From positions 62,001 through 126,000 of the forward strand of contig NZ_PVTY01000005.1 in assembly GCF_003003175.1 (NCBI RefSeq): DNA of 64,000 bases, given 5' to 3'. The notes beneath the pieces were generated by a model, which was not told the DNA's origin, made no database searches, and was given only the letters and a program-made list of their open reading frames with translations. Made by a program: the position numbers and the translations under genes. This DNA is from Nesterenkonia sandarakina. Lineage in GTDB: Bacteria > Actinomycetota > Actinomycetes > Actinomycetales > Micrococcaceae. How positions within the stretch are numbered: position 1 is the first letter of the stretch; each line of letters starts with the position of its first letter. Below, in pieces: positions 42,438-50,590 of the stretch.

Positions 42438-43436
42438 TCAGCTGGCGCGGCCCTGTCTCCAGTAGCCCATGAAGGAGACCTGCTTGCGGCTGAGTCCGAC
42501 ATCTTTGACCAGGTGGCGGCGCAGCCCGGTGATCACTCCGGCCTCACCGGCCAGCCAGGCGTACTCACGGAAGCCGTCGGCGTCGCCGACCTCCCAGAGC
42601 AGATCGCCTTCGCCTAGCTCGGCGAGGTCCTCGGCACCCGAGGGCGCACCCACCGGCTCTCCGCGGGCAGGCTGCCAGGAGGATCGCCGCTGCGCGAAGA
42701 TCTCGCCGCGGCGTCGACCCCAGTTCTGCACCGCGCTGGTCAGCGGCGCGCCGCGGGGCGCACCCTCGCGGGGCAGCCAGTAGATCTCGACGCCGGAGCG
42801 GTTGACCACGTCCAGGGCGTCGGCGCGGGTGGGGATCTCCAGATAAGCCTCACCGTGGATCCGTTCGGGCAGCATCTCCAGGATCGCGCAGATGGCGGGC
42901 ACCGCGGTCTCATCCCCGGCGAGCAGGATGTCGCGGGCGGTGTGCGGGTTGAACTCGATCCCGCCGCCGGCGCGGGCCGAGCGGCCGTCGGGACCGATGA
43001 TGACCAGCTCGTCGCCGATCTCCGCGCGCATCGCCCAGGCCGACGCCGGGCCTTCGGTGCCGTGGACCACGAAGTCGACGTCGATCTGGTGCTCCCAGGG
43101 CCGGATGGAGCGCACCGTGTAGGTCCGGATCGGGTTCTGCTCCGCCTCCGGGAGCTGGCGCCAGGCGTTGTACCAGTGCGCCATCTCCGGCTGGGGCTCC
43201 TGGAAGAGCCCCAGCTCGGGAAGCGTGCCGTCGGCCCGGGGCAGCAGCAGCTTGATCCGCTGGTCCAGTCCGCCGGTGTGGAAGTGCTGCAGCTCCTCGG
43301 CCTGGAGCGTGAAGCGCAGGTAGTTCGGGCTCAGCCGCTGCACCCGGGAGACCACGGTGGAGTAGGCGCGCTGCGGGTTCAGCGTGGCGGGGTCGTTGAC
43401 CACGGGAGCCGCAGCGAGGCTTGAGCGCAGGCTCAT
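42438..43436 (-). CDS. siderophore-interacting protein, FAD-dependent ferric reductase
   Basis: 332 residues of the SIP family (ViuB/YqjH-like). RTYTVR (from Arg104) is the FAD-binding motif, [18 protein letters not shown] follows, and the C-terminal half is an NAD(P)H-binding fold ([38 protein letters not shown]). It reduces Fe(III)-siderophores after import. Its ATG overlaps the stop of the binding-protein gene (ATGA). A short Ala/Arg-rich insertion lies at about 225-270. Confidence 0.9.
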   Translation of the reverse strand: MSLRSSLAAAPVVNDPATLNPQRAYSTVVSRVQRLSPNYLRFTLQAEELQHFHTGGLDQRIKLLLPRADGTLPELGLFQEPQPEMAHWYNAWRQLPEAEQNPIRTYTVRSIRPWEHQIDVDFVVHGTEGPASAWAMRAEIGDELVIIGPDGRSARAGGGIEFNPHTARDILLAGDETAVPAICAILEMLPERIHGEAYLEIPTRADALDVVNRSGVEIYWLPREGAPRGAPLTSAVQNWGRRRGEIFAQRRSSWQPARGEPVGAPSGAEDLAELGEGDLLWEVGDADGFREYAWLAGEAGVITGLRRHLVKDVGLSRKQVSFMGYWRQGRAS

Positions 43437-44455
43437 TGACCCAGCGTCTCCTCGAGCTCGGCGCTGAGCTCATCGAGCGCGTAGATCTGCGCCTCCGGGG
43501 TGCCCAGCGAGAAGGCGTTGGCGAGGTCTCCGGTGACCACCAGCTCGCGGCCGTCCTCAACCGCGGGAATGCTCATCCAGCCGGCGTCCTCGGTGATCTC
43601 GGTCTCCTCGATGAAGATCGGGAACCCGACGAGCAGGTCGGCGTCGAGCAGCTCGAGCTGCTCATCGGAGATGCTCACGCTGAAGTCGTCCTCACCGCCG
43701 AGCTCGGCGATCTCGGGGTTCTGCACGAAGCCGAGGTCCTCCATGAAGGCGACCCGGCCGTCGGCCGCGGTGTAGGCGCCCCATCCCTCGGCCGTGCGGG
43801 AGGCCACCGTGGCGGTCTGGCCCTCCCATTCGGGATTCTCCTCGACCGCGGCCGCGAAGGCCTCCTCCTGCTCGGCGAGCATCTCCTCGCCCGCCTCCGG
43901 CTGGCCCAGTGCCGCGGCGATCATGCGCACCTGGTCCTCGGACTCGGTCAGGTAGTTCGCTGCGCCGGGGGCCACGCCGACCGTCGGCGCGATCGAGCTC
44001 AGCCGGTCATACCGTTCCTGGTCCCCGGAGCTGCGCACATCCAGGATCAGGTCCGGCTCGAGGGCCGCCACCGCCTCATAGGAGAGCTCCAGCGTGCCCA
44101 GCATCTCGGGGGATTCGGTGTAGGTGTTCTCCACCCAGGGTCCGATCCCGTCGGGGGCCTCGAAACCGAGCCAGTCCGACGCTCCGACCGGCTCGACACC
44201 CAGGTCCAGCGCGACCTCCGCGTCCCCCCAGCCCAGAGCGACGACGCGCTCGGGAGCCTCCTCGATGGTGACCTCGCCGAACTCGGTCTCCACGCTCGCC
44301 GGGTAGGTGCCGGATGAGTCCTGGGTCGCTTCCTCGGCTCCGGCGCTGTCCTCCGTGCTGCCGGTGTCCTCCTCGGAGGAGTCGGCACAGCTCGAGAGGA
44401 GAAGGACGGCGGCGGTGCCGAGGGCGAGGCCGGCGAGACGGCGAGATCCGTGCAA
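43433..44455 (-). CDS. iron-siderophore ABC transporter substrate-binding lipoprotein
   Basis: 340 residues. I place the start at TTG 44455 because AGGAG lies 7 nt upstream and it gives a normal signal peptide ending LLLSSC (lipid-attached Cys23); a GTG at 44503 is the longer alternative. An acidic linker is followed by a class III periplasmic-binding fold (ERVVALGWGDAEVALDLGVEPVGA, LELSYEAVAALEPDLILD, ALGQPEAGEEMLAE, LDADLLVGFPIF). It delivers ferric siderophores to the FecCD-type permeases encoded divergently. I could not find a clear DtxR/IdeR iron box. Confidence 0.9.
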   Translation of the reverse strand: MHGSRRLAGLALGTAAVLLLSSCADSSEEDTGSTEDSAGAEEATQDSSGTYPASVETEFGEVTIEEAPERVVALGWGDAEVALDLGVEPVGASDWLGFEAPDGIGPWVENTYTESPEMLGTLELSYEAVAALEPDLILDVRSSGDQERYDRLSSIAPTVGVAPGAANYLTESEDQVRMIAAALGQPEAGEEMLAEQEEAFAAAVEENPEWEGQTATVASRTAEGWGAYTAADGRVAFMEDLGFVQNPEIAELGGEDDFSVSISDEQLELLDADLLVGFPIFIEETEITEDAGWMSIPAVEDGRELVVTGDLANAFSLGTPEAQIYALDELSAELEETLGQ

Positions 44456-44573
44456 GAGGATGCTCCTAGTGATGAAAGGATGTGAGGGTGGCCTGTTGAC
44501 CACCCATCAAGAATAGATCAAATTAGAGCACGAGACAGTATCCATTTCCCACTAAGGCGAGACTCATCCCTGT

Positions 44574-45644
44574 ATGACGGCAGAATCAGGCACGCTCAGA
44601 CGCCCAGGGCGCCCGGGGATCCACCCGCATGCCCTGGGGCGCAGCTCCACGCCGCGCACCACCCTGGCCCTGGTGCTCGGCCTGGTCGTCCTGGGCCTCC
44701 TGTGCCTGGCAAGCATCAGCATCGGCAGCCGCGGCATCGGGCTGGACACGATCTTCTCCGCCATCAGCGGCGGGGAGGTCAGCGCCGCTGATCGGCACGC
44801 CGTGCTCGGGCTGCGCGTGCCGCGCACGCTGGCCGCCGTCGTCGTGGGAGCCGCCCTGGCGGTGGCCGGGGCGCTGATGCAGTCGCTGACCCGGAACCCG
44901 CTGGCCGAACCGGGTCTGCTCGGAGTCTCCGCGGGTTCTGCCTTCGCAGTGGCGATCGCGATCGTCGGCTTCGGCATCACCTCCCCGCTGGGCTATATCT
45001 GGTTCGCCCTGGCCGGTGCGTTCTTCGCCACGGTCGCGGTGGCGCTGATCGGCGGCATGTCCTCGGGCAAGGTGGACCCGATGCGGATGGTGCTCGCCGG
45101 CGTCGCACTCTCCGCGGTGCTCTCCGGGATCATCGGGGCGCTGCGCATCGCGGACCCCCGCACCTTCGGCGCGCTGCAGGTCTGGGAAGCTGGAATCCTC
45201 GCCGGCCGCGGACTCGACGTCACGCTCACCGTGGCGCCGCTGGTGCTCCTCGCGCTGATCGTGGCGCTGCCGCTGGGCAAAGGCCTGAACACCCTGGCGC
45301 TGGGCGATGAGCTGGCCGCCGCACTCGGGGTCTCGCTCTGGAAGACCCGGGTGCTCAGCATCCTGGCCATCACGATCCTGGCCGGCGGCGCGGCAGCGAT
45401 CGCCGGACCGATCGCGTTCATCGGGCTGATGGTCCCTCATGCGGCGCGATTCTTCGCCGGGGCCGATCAGCGCTGGGTGCTGCTGATCTCGATGATCTTC
45501 GGCCCGATCCTGATGCTCACCGCCGACATCCTCGCCCGACTCATCGTCTGGCCGGGAGAGATGCCGGTCGGGCTGGTCAGCGCGCTGATCGGCGCCCCGG
45601 TGCTGGTGCTGCTGATCCGCCGACGCAAGGCTCTGAAGCTGTGA
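44574..45644 (+). CDS. FecCD-family iron-siderophore permease, subunit 1
   Basis: 356 residues with about nine or ten membrane helices. Family marks are GAALAVAGALMQSLTRNPLAEPGLLGVSAGSA and GPIAFIGLMVPHAARFFAGADQRWVLLIS, the EAA-like loop that contacts the ATPase. It forms the membrane channel with the next gene product. Transcribed away from the binding-protein gene; overlaps the second permease gene as GTGA. Confidence 0.92.
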   Translation: MTAESGTLRRPGRPGIHPHALGRSSTPRTTLALVLGLVVLGLLCLASISIGSRGIGLDTIFSAISGGEVSAADRHAVLGLRVPRTLAAVVVGAALAVAGALMQSLTRNPLAEPGLLGVSAGSAFAVAIAIVGFGITSPLGYIWFALAGAFFATVAVALIGGMSSGKVDPMRMVLAGVALSAVLSGIIGALRIADPRTFGALQVWEAGILAGRGLDVTLTVAPLVLLALIVALPLGKGLNTLALGDELAAALGVSLWKTRVLSILAITILAGGAAAIAGPIAFIGLMVPHAARFFAGADQRWVLLISMIFGPILMLTADILARLIVWPGEMPVGLVSALIGAPVLVLLIRRRKALKL

Positions 45645-46714
45645 CCGCGACGCTGAGACCTGAGCCTCGGAGCTCCGCCGCCCCAGCACCCCGCGCCCGC
45701 CGGCGCTTCCGGCGCACCCGCCGTCCGGTCAGGTCCTGGCTGGTCGGACTCGGGCTGTGCCTGGGGATCGCGGTGCTGGGCATCATCGCGCTCGGCCTGG
45801 GCGACTATCCGCTGAACCCGGCCGAGGTGCTCACCGCGCTGGCCGGGGGCGGCGGCTTCGACTCCACCGTGGTGCTCGAATGGCGGCTGCCCCGGATCAC
45901 CGCCGCGCTGGTCTTCGGCACCGCACTCGCGCTCTCCGGCGCGCTGTTCCAGACCCTGACCCGCAACCCGCTGGGCTCCCCCGACATCATCGGCTTCTCC
46001 ACCGGCGCCTACACCGGGGTGCTGCTCGCCACGGTCGGGATCGGCGGGGTCACCGTGGCCGACGGGCTGATCGGAACCTCGGTGGGCGCGCTGATCGGCG
46101 GGCTGGGCACCGCCCTGCTGGTCTATTTCCTGGCCTACCGTGACGGCGTGCAGGGGTTCCGGCTGATCGTGGTCGGCATCGGCGTCACCGCGGCGCTGCA
46201 CGCTGTGAACTCCTGGATCCTGCTGCGCGCACAGACCGAGACGGCGATGGGGGCGGCGATCTGGGGCGCCGGCTCGCTGGGGCTGACCAGCTGGTCCGCC
46301 GTGCTTCCGGCCATCGCGATCGTGATCGCGGTGCTGCCGCTGCTGCTGATCTCGGTGCGGCCGCTGCGCCAGCTGGAGCTCGGCGACGACGTCGCGGCCT
46401 CGCACGGCGTGCGCGTGGAGCCGACCCGGCTGGCGATCCTCGGAATCGGGGTGCTGCTCACGGCGCTGGTCACCGCCGCCACCGGGCCCATCGCCTTCGT
46501 CGCGCTGGCCGCCCCGCAGATCGCCCGGCTGCTGGCCCGTTCACCGGGGATCCCGCTGGTGAACTCGGCGCTGATGGGCGCACTGGTGCTGCTCGGCTCG
46601 GACATCATCGCGCAGCAGGCGCTCGCCCAGCCGATACCGGTCGGGATGGTCACCGTGGTGCTCGGCGGCGGCTACCTGGCGGCGCTGCTGGCCTACCAGG
46701 CGCGCAAGGGCTGA
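45641..46714 (+). CDS. FecCD-family iron-siderophore permease, subunit 2
   Basis: 357 residues. A basic N-terminus (RARRRFRRTRR) precedes about ten helices, with GTALALSGALFQTLTRNPLGSPDIIGFSTGAYTG and GPIAFVALAAPQIARLLARS. It pairs with the preceding permease as in FecC/FecD. The start GTG overlaps the previous stop. The ATPase gene is not next; the best candidate lies at 56510-57301. A 16-bp tandem repeat begins at the stop codon. Confidence 0.92.
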   Translation: MTATLRPEPRSSAAPAPRARRRFRRTRRPVRSWLVGLGLCLGIAVLGIIALGLGDYPLNPAEVLTALAGGGGFDSTVVLEWRLPRITAALVFGTALALSGALFQTLTRNPLGSPDIIGFSTGAYTGVLLATVGIGGVTVADGLIGTSVGALIGGLGTALLVYFLAYRDGVQGFRLIVVGIGVTAALHAVNSWILLRAQTETAMGAAIWGAGSLGLTSWSAVLPAIAIVIAVLPLLLISVRPLRQLELGDDVAASHGVRVEPTRLAILGIGVLLTALVTAATGPIAFVALAAPQIARLLARSPGIPLVNSALMGALVLLGSDIIAQQALAQPIPVGMVTVVLGGGYLAALLAYQARKG

Positions 46715-46759
46715 CCTGCTGCAGTGCTGACCCGTTGCAGTGCTGAACCGCTGCAGGCA
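46712..46759. repeat. three 16-bp tandem repeats beginning at the permease stop codon
   Basis: Units TGACCTGCTGCAGTGC, TGACCCGTTGCAGTGC and TGAACCGCTGCAGGCA start at 46712, 46728 and 46744. Because 16 is not a multiple of 3, the repeated TGA gives a stop in all three frames. Confidence 0.75.
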
Positions 46760-46764
46760 GCCGC

Positions 46765-48360
46765 TCAGCTGATCCCGTCATGGGTCAGCCGGCCGCCGAG
46801 CAGCGTCGCGGAGACGCCCATCTCCCGCAGGCCTGAGCCGGAGGGGTCAGCGCCGGCGAGCGGATCGCTCTCCACCAGCGCCAGATCCGCCACGGCGCCC
46901 TCGCTGACCTGGTGACTCACCCCGCCGGTCCCCCCGCGGGTGGCTGCCGCGAGCGCGGTCGCCGGGTCCAGGCGCTGCTCCGGATGCCACGGCTCGCGGC
47001 CGTCGCGGCTTCGGCTGACCGCCGCGGCGATGGCGACCCAGGGGTCCAGTGCGGAGACCGGTGCATCGGATCCCAGCCGCAGCGGCACCCCGGCGCGGGT
47101 GAGCGCGTCCAGCGGGAAGGCCCGGTCGGTGCGACCGGCCCAGTAGGCGTCTGCCACGTCGCGGTCATCCATGGCGTGTTCGGGCTGCACGCTGGCGGTG
47201 AGTCCGAGCCGAGCGAACCGCGGGATGTCCGCCCAGCTCAGCAGCTGGGCGTGTTCGATCACCCCCGGCATGGCCAGGGCTTCGAAGGCGTCGAGCACGG
47301 CGCTGTTGGCCCGGTCCCCGATCGCGTGGATGGCAGCGGAGATCCCGCCGTCGCGGGCCTGGCGCATGACCTCGCGCAGCTCATCCATCGGCACGGTCTG
47401 CATGCCGCAGCTGTGCGGGTGCATCAGGTCCAGCTCGGGGTAGGGGTCCCAGCACCAGGCCGTCCGGGTGTTCAGCGACCCGTCGGAGATGACCTTCAGC
47501 GGTCCCATGGTCACCAGACCCTGCTCGTCGAGCACGTCGCCGGTGGAGATCCCAGAGAGCAGCGCCGACTGCAGGCGATCGGGCCACACCGAGACCTCCA
47601 CGCGCAGCGAATCCACCCCGGCGGCGGTGCGCATCGGCCACTGCGAGATGTTGTCGGCGTTCTCGAAGTCCACGATCCCCACCACCCCGCGGCGCGCAGC
47701 CGCCTCGGCGGTCTGCCGGTAGATCTCCGGGGTCAGCGCGGCTGGGTCCTGGAGCTGATCCATCACCGCGAAGGAGTCCGCCTCGCGCAGCAGCCCGCTG
47801 GCGTCGGTGGAGACCCCCAGCCGGGACTGCAGCGCCGAATTCAGCCACATGCAGTGCAGATCCCCGCTGATCAGCCCCACCGGCACCGAACCGGTGGCCT
47901 CATCCAGGCTGCTCAACGAGGGCAGGTCAGGCCAGAGTCCGTCCCGGAACCCGTAGCCGACGACGCCTGAGCCCGCGCCCTCCGCGCTTCCCTGCCCGAG
48001 CGACGGATCGGCGGCCAGCGCCCCGCGCACCAGCTGAAGCACCTCTGCGGCACTGGTGGTCGCGGCGAGGTCGAGCCGTCGCTGGGCGATCACCCACTGG
48101 GTGAAGTGGACATGATGGTCCCACAGCCCGGGGATCAGGAAGCGGCCGGCGGCGTCCAGGGAATCGGCGCGCAGTGAATCGGCGCCGCCCAGCCGCGCAC
48201 CCTGACCCGCTGGTGTGATCGCAGAGATGCGACCATCGCGCAGCTGCACATCGTGCAGCGCCTGGCCGGATGCGTCGAGCGATCCGGCAGCGGAGCCGCC
48301 GGCGGAGCCGCCACCGCCGGGGAAGCGGACATTGCGCAGGACCAGGGCTTCAGCGCTCAT
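46765..48360 (-). CDS. amidohydrolase family protein, YtcJ-like
   Basis: 531 residues of the metal-dependent amidohydrolase superfamily: PGLWDHHVHFTQW (HXH metal site), SGDLHCMWLNS, HAIGDRANSAVLDAFE and RLGSDAPVSALDPWVAIAAA are the YtcJ/exoenzyme-regulatory-protein marks. It hydrolyses an unknown amide or ester. Gly/Ser-rich insertions occur near the N-terminus. The start overlaps the PaiB-like gene stop (ATGA), so both are in one operon. Confidence 0.87.
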   Translation of the reverse strand: MSAEALVLRNVRFPGGGGSAGGSAAGSLDASGQALHDVQLRDGRISAITPAGQGARLGGADSLRADSLDAAGRFLIPGLWDHHVHFTQWVIAQRRLDLAATTSAAEVLQLVRGALAADPSLGQGSAEGAGSGVVGYGFRDGLWPDLPSLSSLDEATGSVPVGLISGDLHCMWLNSALQSRLGVSTDASGLLREADSFAVMDQLQDPAALTPEIYRQTAEAAARRGVVGIVDFENADNISQWPMRTAAGVDSLRVEVSVWPDRLQSALLSGISTGDVLDEQGLVTMGPLKVISDGSLNTRTAWCWDPYPELDLMHPHSCGMQTVPMDELREVMRQARDGGISAAIHAIGDRANSAVLDAFEALAMPGVIEHAQLLSWADIPRFARLGLTASVQPEHAMDDRDVADAYWAGRTDRAFPLDALTRAGVPLRLGSDAPVSALDPWVAIAAAVSRSRDGREPWHPEQRLDPATALAAATRGGTGGVSHQVSEGAVADLALVESDPLAGADPSGSGLREMGVSATLLGGRLTHDGIS

Positions 48361-49073
48361 CGCGCAGCCTCCTTCGGGGAGGAGTTCTTCAGAGCAGGGT
48401 CCTTCAGCGCCAAATCGTCCAGCCCTGCCGCGTTCACGCGGGCCATCCGGTCCGCCAGTGCCGGATCAGCATAGGGGCCGTCGCCGCGAAGCTCCTCGAT
48501 GATCTGGCGCACTGATTCCATGGGCTTGTCCTGGCTCATCTTCTCCTTGGCCTCGAAGCGGGTGACGCGCAGCCGGAACCCCACGGTTCCGCGCACGATC
48601 CGCCGGGCGTAGTCGCTGTTCTCGTCGGTGGCGTCGAGCAGGTGCGGGTCCGGCAGCGGGATCTCGAAGTGCGCCACCAGACGGTGCAGCACCTCCAGGT
48701 TCTCGGCATCGGAGAGCACCTCGGGCACGCCGTAGAGGTGCGCGGCGGCGAAGTTCCAGGTGGGCACGTTGGGGCGGTAGCCGTACCAGCTCGGCGAGAT
48801 GTAGCCGTGCGGCCCCTGGATGATGGCGAGAAGCTCACTCGGCTCGGACCCGCCCGCGCCACCCAGCCCGAGCTTGGCCTCATCGGGCCGACCCACGTGG
48901 CTGAGCAGGACGAGCGCGTCGTCGTCGTCGGCCTGCTCTTCCAGGATCACCGGGTAGTGCGAGGCGACCAGGCCCGCCGGGGTGTGCCCCACGAAGGTGC
49001 ACCAGGGGTGCGCGGTGATCAGGTCCTTGATGGCCTCGAGGTCCTCGAGGGCGTAATCCGGGTTGTGGCGCAT
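48357..49073 (-). CDS. PaiB-like FMN-binding protein
   Basis: 238 residues of the FMN-binding split-barrel PaiB family: HPWCTFVGHTPAGLVASHYP, IIQGPHGYISPSWYG, VPTWNFAAAHLYG and VGFRLRVTRFEAKEKMSQ. Bacillus PaiB is called a negative regulator of sporulation and protease genes, but the biochemical role is unclear. TATCCT lies 6 nt before the ATG, so the operon probably begins with a leaderless start. Confidence 0.88.
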   Translation of the reverse strand: MRHNPDYALEDLEAIKDLITAHPWCTFVGHTPAGLVASHYPVILEEQADDDDALVLLSHVGRPDEAKLGLGGAGGSEPSELLAIIQGPHGYISPSWYGYRPNVPTWNFAAAHLYGVPEVLSDAENLEVLHRLVAHFEIPLPDPHLLDATDENSDYARRIVRGTVGFRLRVTRFEAKEKMSQDKPMESVRQIIEELRGDGPYADPALADRMARVNAAGLDDLALKDPALKNSSPKEAAR

Positions 49074-49079
49074 CCAACT

Positions 49080-49085
49080 AGGATA
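49080..49085 (-). promoter_or_regulatory. -10 box of the PaiB-like/amidohydrolase operon
   Basis: TATCCT on the minus strand, 6 nt before ATG 49073 with no ribosome site. Confidence 0.5.
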
Positions 49086-49122
49086 GGGAGCTGCCTCGAA
49101 CGCACCAAGTGGAAGGACCGCC

Positions 49123-50565
49123 TTGACTCACACCAGCGGACTCACCGCCCTGGAGCCGCTGACCAGCGCGGAGATCATCGACCGGGCGGCAGGACTGCCC
49201 GCAGCGCAGCACTACCCCGGAGTGGATGAGCTGCACGGGGCCTTCGCCGCGCTGGCCGCGCAGCACCCGGAGCAGGTGAGCGTGACGGAGCTCGGGCATT
49301 CCCGGGCCGGGGAGCCGATCCTGCTGTACTCGATCGGCGGTCTCGACGCTGACGCTCCGGCGACGCTCTCCGGGCTGCTCGCCGGCGGGGTGCACCCGAA
49401 TGAGCCGATCGGGTCCTGGACCATGCTGCACCTGGCCGCCCAGCTGCTCGCCGACGGCGGGCTGCATCGGTCCCTGGCCAGCAGCTGGCACTTCCTGCCC
49501 TGCGCGGATCCGGATTCGATGCGGCTCAACGAGGGTTGGTTCCACGCGCCGGAGGACCGTGAGCTGTACTTCCAGAACTTCTACCGCCCGGCCGGCCCGG
49601 AGCAGGTGGAGTGGACCTTCCCGTTCCGCTACAAGCGGGCGCACTTCGACGCGATGCTGCCCGAGACCCGCGCGCTGCAGCGCGCCATCGATCTGACCCG
49701 GCCCGACTTCTACATGCCGCTGCACAACGCAGAGTCGGGCGGGGCCTACTACTACCTCTCCGACTCGCTCGCTACCGGCCTCTCTCCCCAGGTCGACCCG
49801 CTGCTCGGTCTGCTCAGCGAGCTGCCCGCCGCGATGGGCATCCCGCTGCACCGCGGGGAGCCCGAGGCGGCACACTTCAGGGTCCTCTCCCCCGGGATCT
49901 TCGCCATGGGCACCCTGGAGGAGGCCTACGACTGGGTGGAGGCCCTGGGACTGGACCCGTTCCCCGAGGGGTCCACCGGGGAGTCCTCCACCGGCTACGC
50001 GCGCAGCCACGGCACGCTCTCGATGGTGGCTGAGATGCCGCAGTGGAAGCATCTGCTCGCCGACGACATCAGCCCTTCCGGGCAGCACTACGCGGCCGCG
50101 CTGAAGGACCAGGCGGCCGCGCTGAGCGCCTCCGGCGAGCTGCTGATGGCGCTGCTGGGTCGCCTGGCCCCGGCCACGGAGACGGCGCAGGCAGCCGAGC
50201 CGCCGCTGCTGCGGGCCAGCCGGGCGTTCCTGCCGCTGCTGGGCCAGGCCGCAGAGTCCCAACGTGCCCGGGCCGAGGATCCGGCCTGTCAGCGGGAGGC
50301 GACGGTGGCCGAGCTCCACGGGCTGCAGGGCATCCTGCACATGCTGCGGCTGCGCTTCGGCGGCATGTTTCTGCGCGCGCTGAGTGAACTCGGGGCCGCC
50401 AGCCTGGCCGAGGAGCTCTCCCCGATCTATGCCGAGTGGATGGCTGAGGCATCCGCGCAGGAGCAGGACCTCGAGCCCATCCCGATCAAGGACGCAGCCG
50501 GGCTGCAGTTCGGCGCGGTCCTCGCCCTGGCGGCGCATACATTGCGCATCCGCCAGGGCGGGTGA
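49123..50565 (+). CDS. M14-family zinc carboxypeptidase
   Basis: 480 residues. HPNEPIG gives the zinc ligands His91 and Glu94 of M14 carboxypeptidases; YMPLHNAESGG carries a later His ligand. No signal peptide, so it is probably cytoplasmic. The long C-terminal helical extension (about 330-480) is not part of the core fold. TTG 49123 is preferred: GGAAGGA is 5 nt upstream. Substrate unknown. It converges on putA. Confidence 0.83.
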   Translation: MTHTSGLTALEPLTSAEIIDRAAGLPAAQHYPGVDELHGAFAALAAQHPEQVSVTELGHSRAGEPILLYSIGGLDADAPATLSGLLAGGVHPNEPIGSWTMLHLAAQLLADGGLHRSLASSWHFLPCADPDSMRLNEGWFHAPEDRELYFQNFYRPAGPEQVEWTFPFRYKRAHFDAMLPETRALQRAIDLTRPDFYMPLHNAESGGAYYYLSDSLATGLSPQVDPLLGLLSELPAAMGIPLHRGEPEAAHFRVLSPGIFAMGTLEEAYDWVEALGLDPFPEGSTGESSTGYARSHGTLSMVAEMPQWKHLLADDISPSGQHYAAALKDQAAALSASGELLMALLGRLAPATETAQAAEPPLLRASRAFLPLLGQAAESQRARAEDPACQREATVAELHGLQGILHMLRLRFGGMFLRALSELGAASLAEELSPIYAEWMAEASAQEQDLEPIPIKDAAGLQFGAVLALAAHTLRIRQGG

Positions 50566-50590
50566 CCCGCACCAGTCCCGGCCGCCGGCG

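Noticed and set aside
44456-44573. Iron box (DtxR/IdeR) in the siderophore locus divergent gap
   Set aside because: CACTAAGG and TTAG fragments exist but not a convincing 19-bp palindrome.
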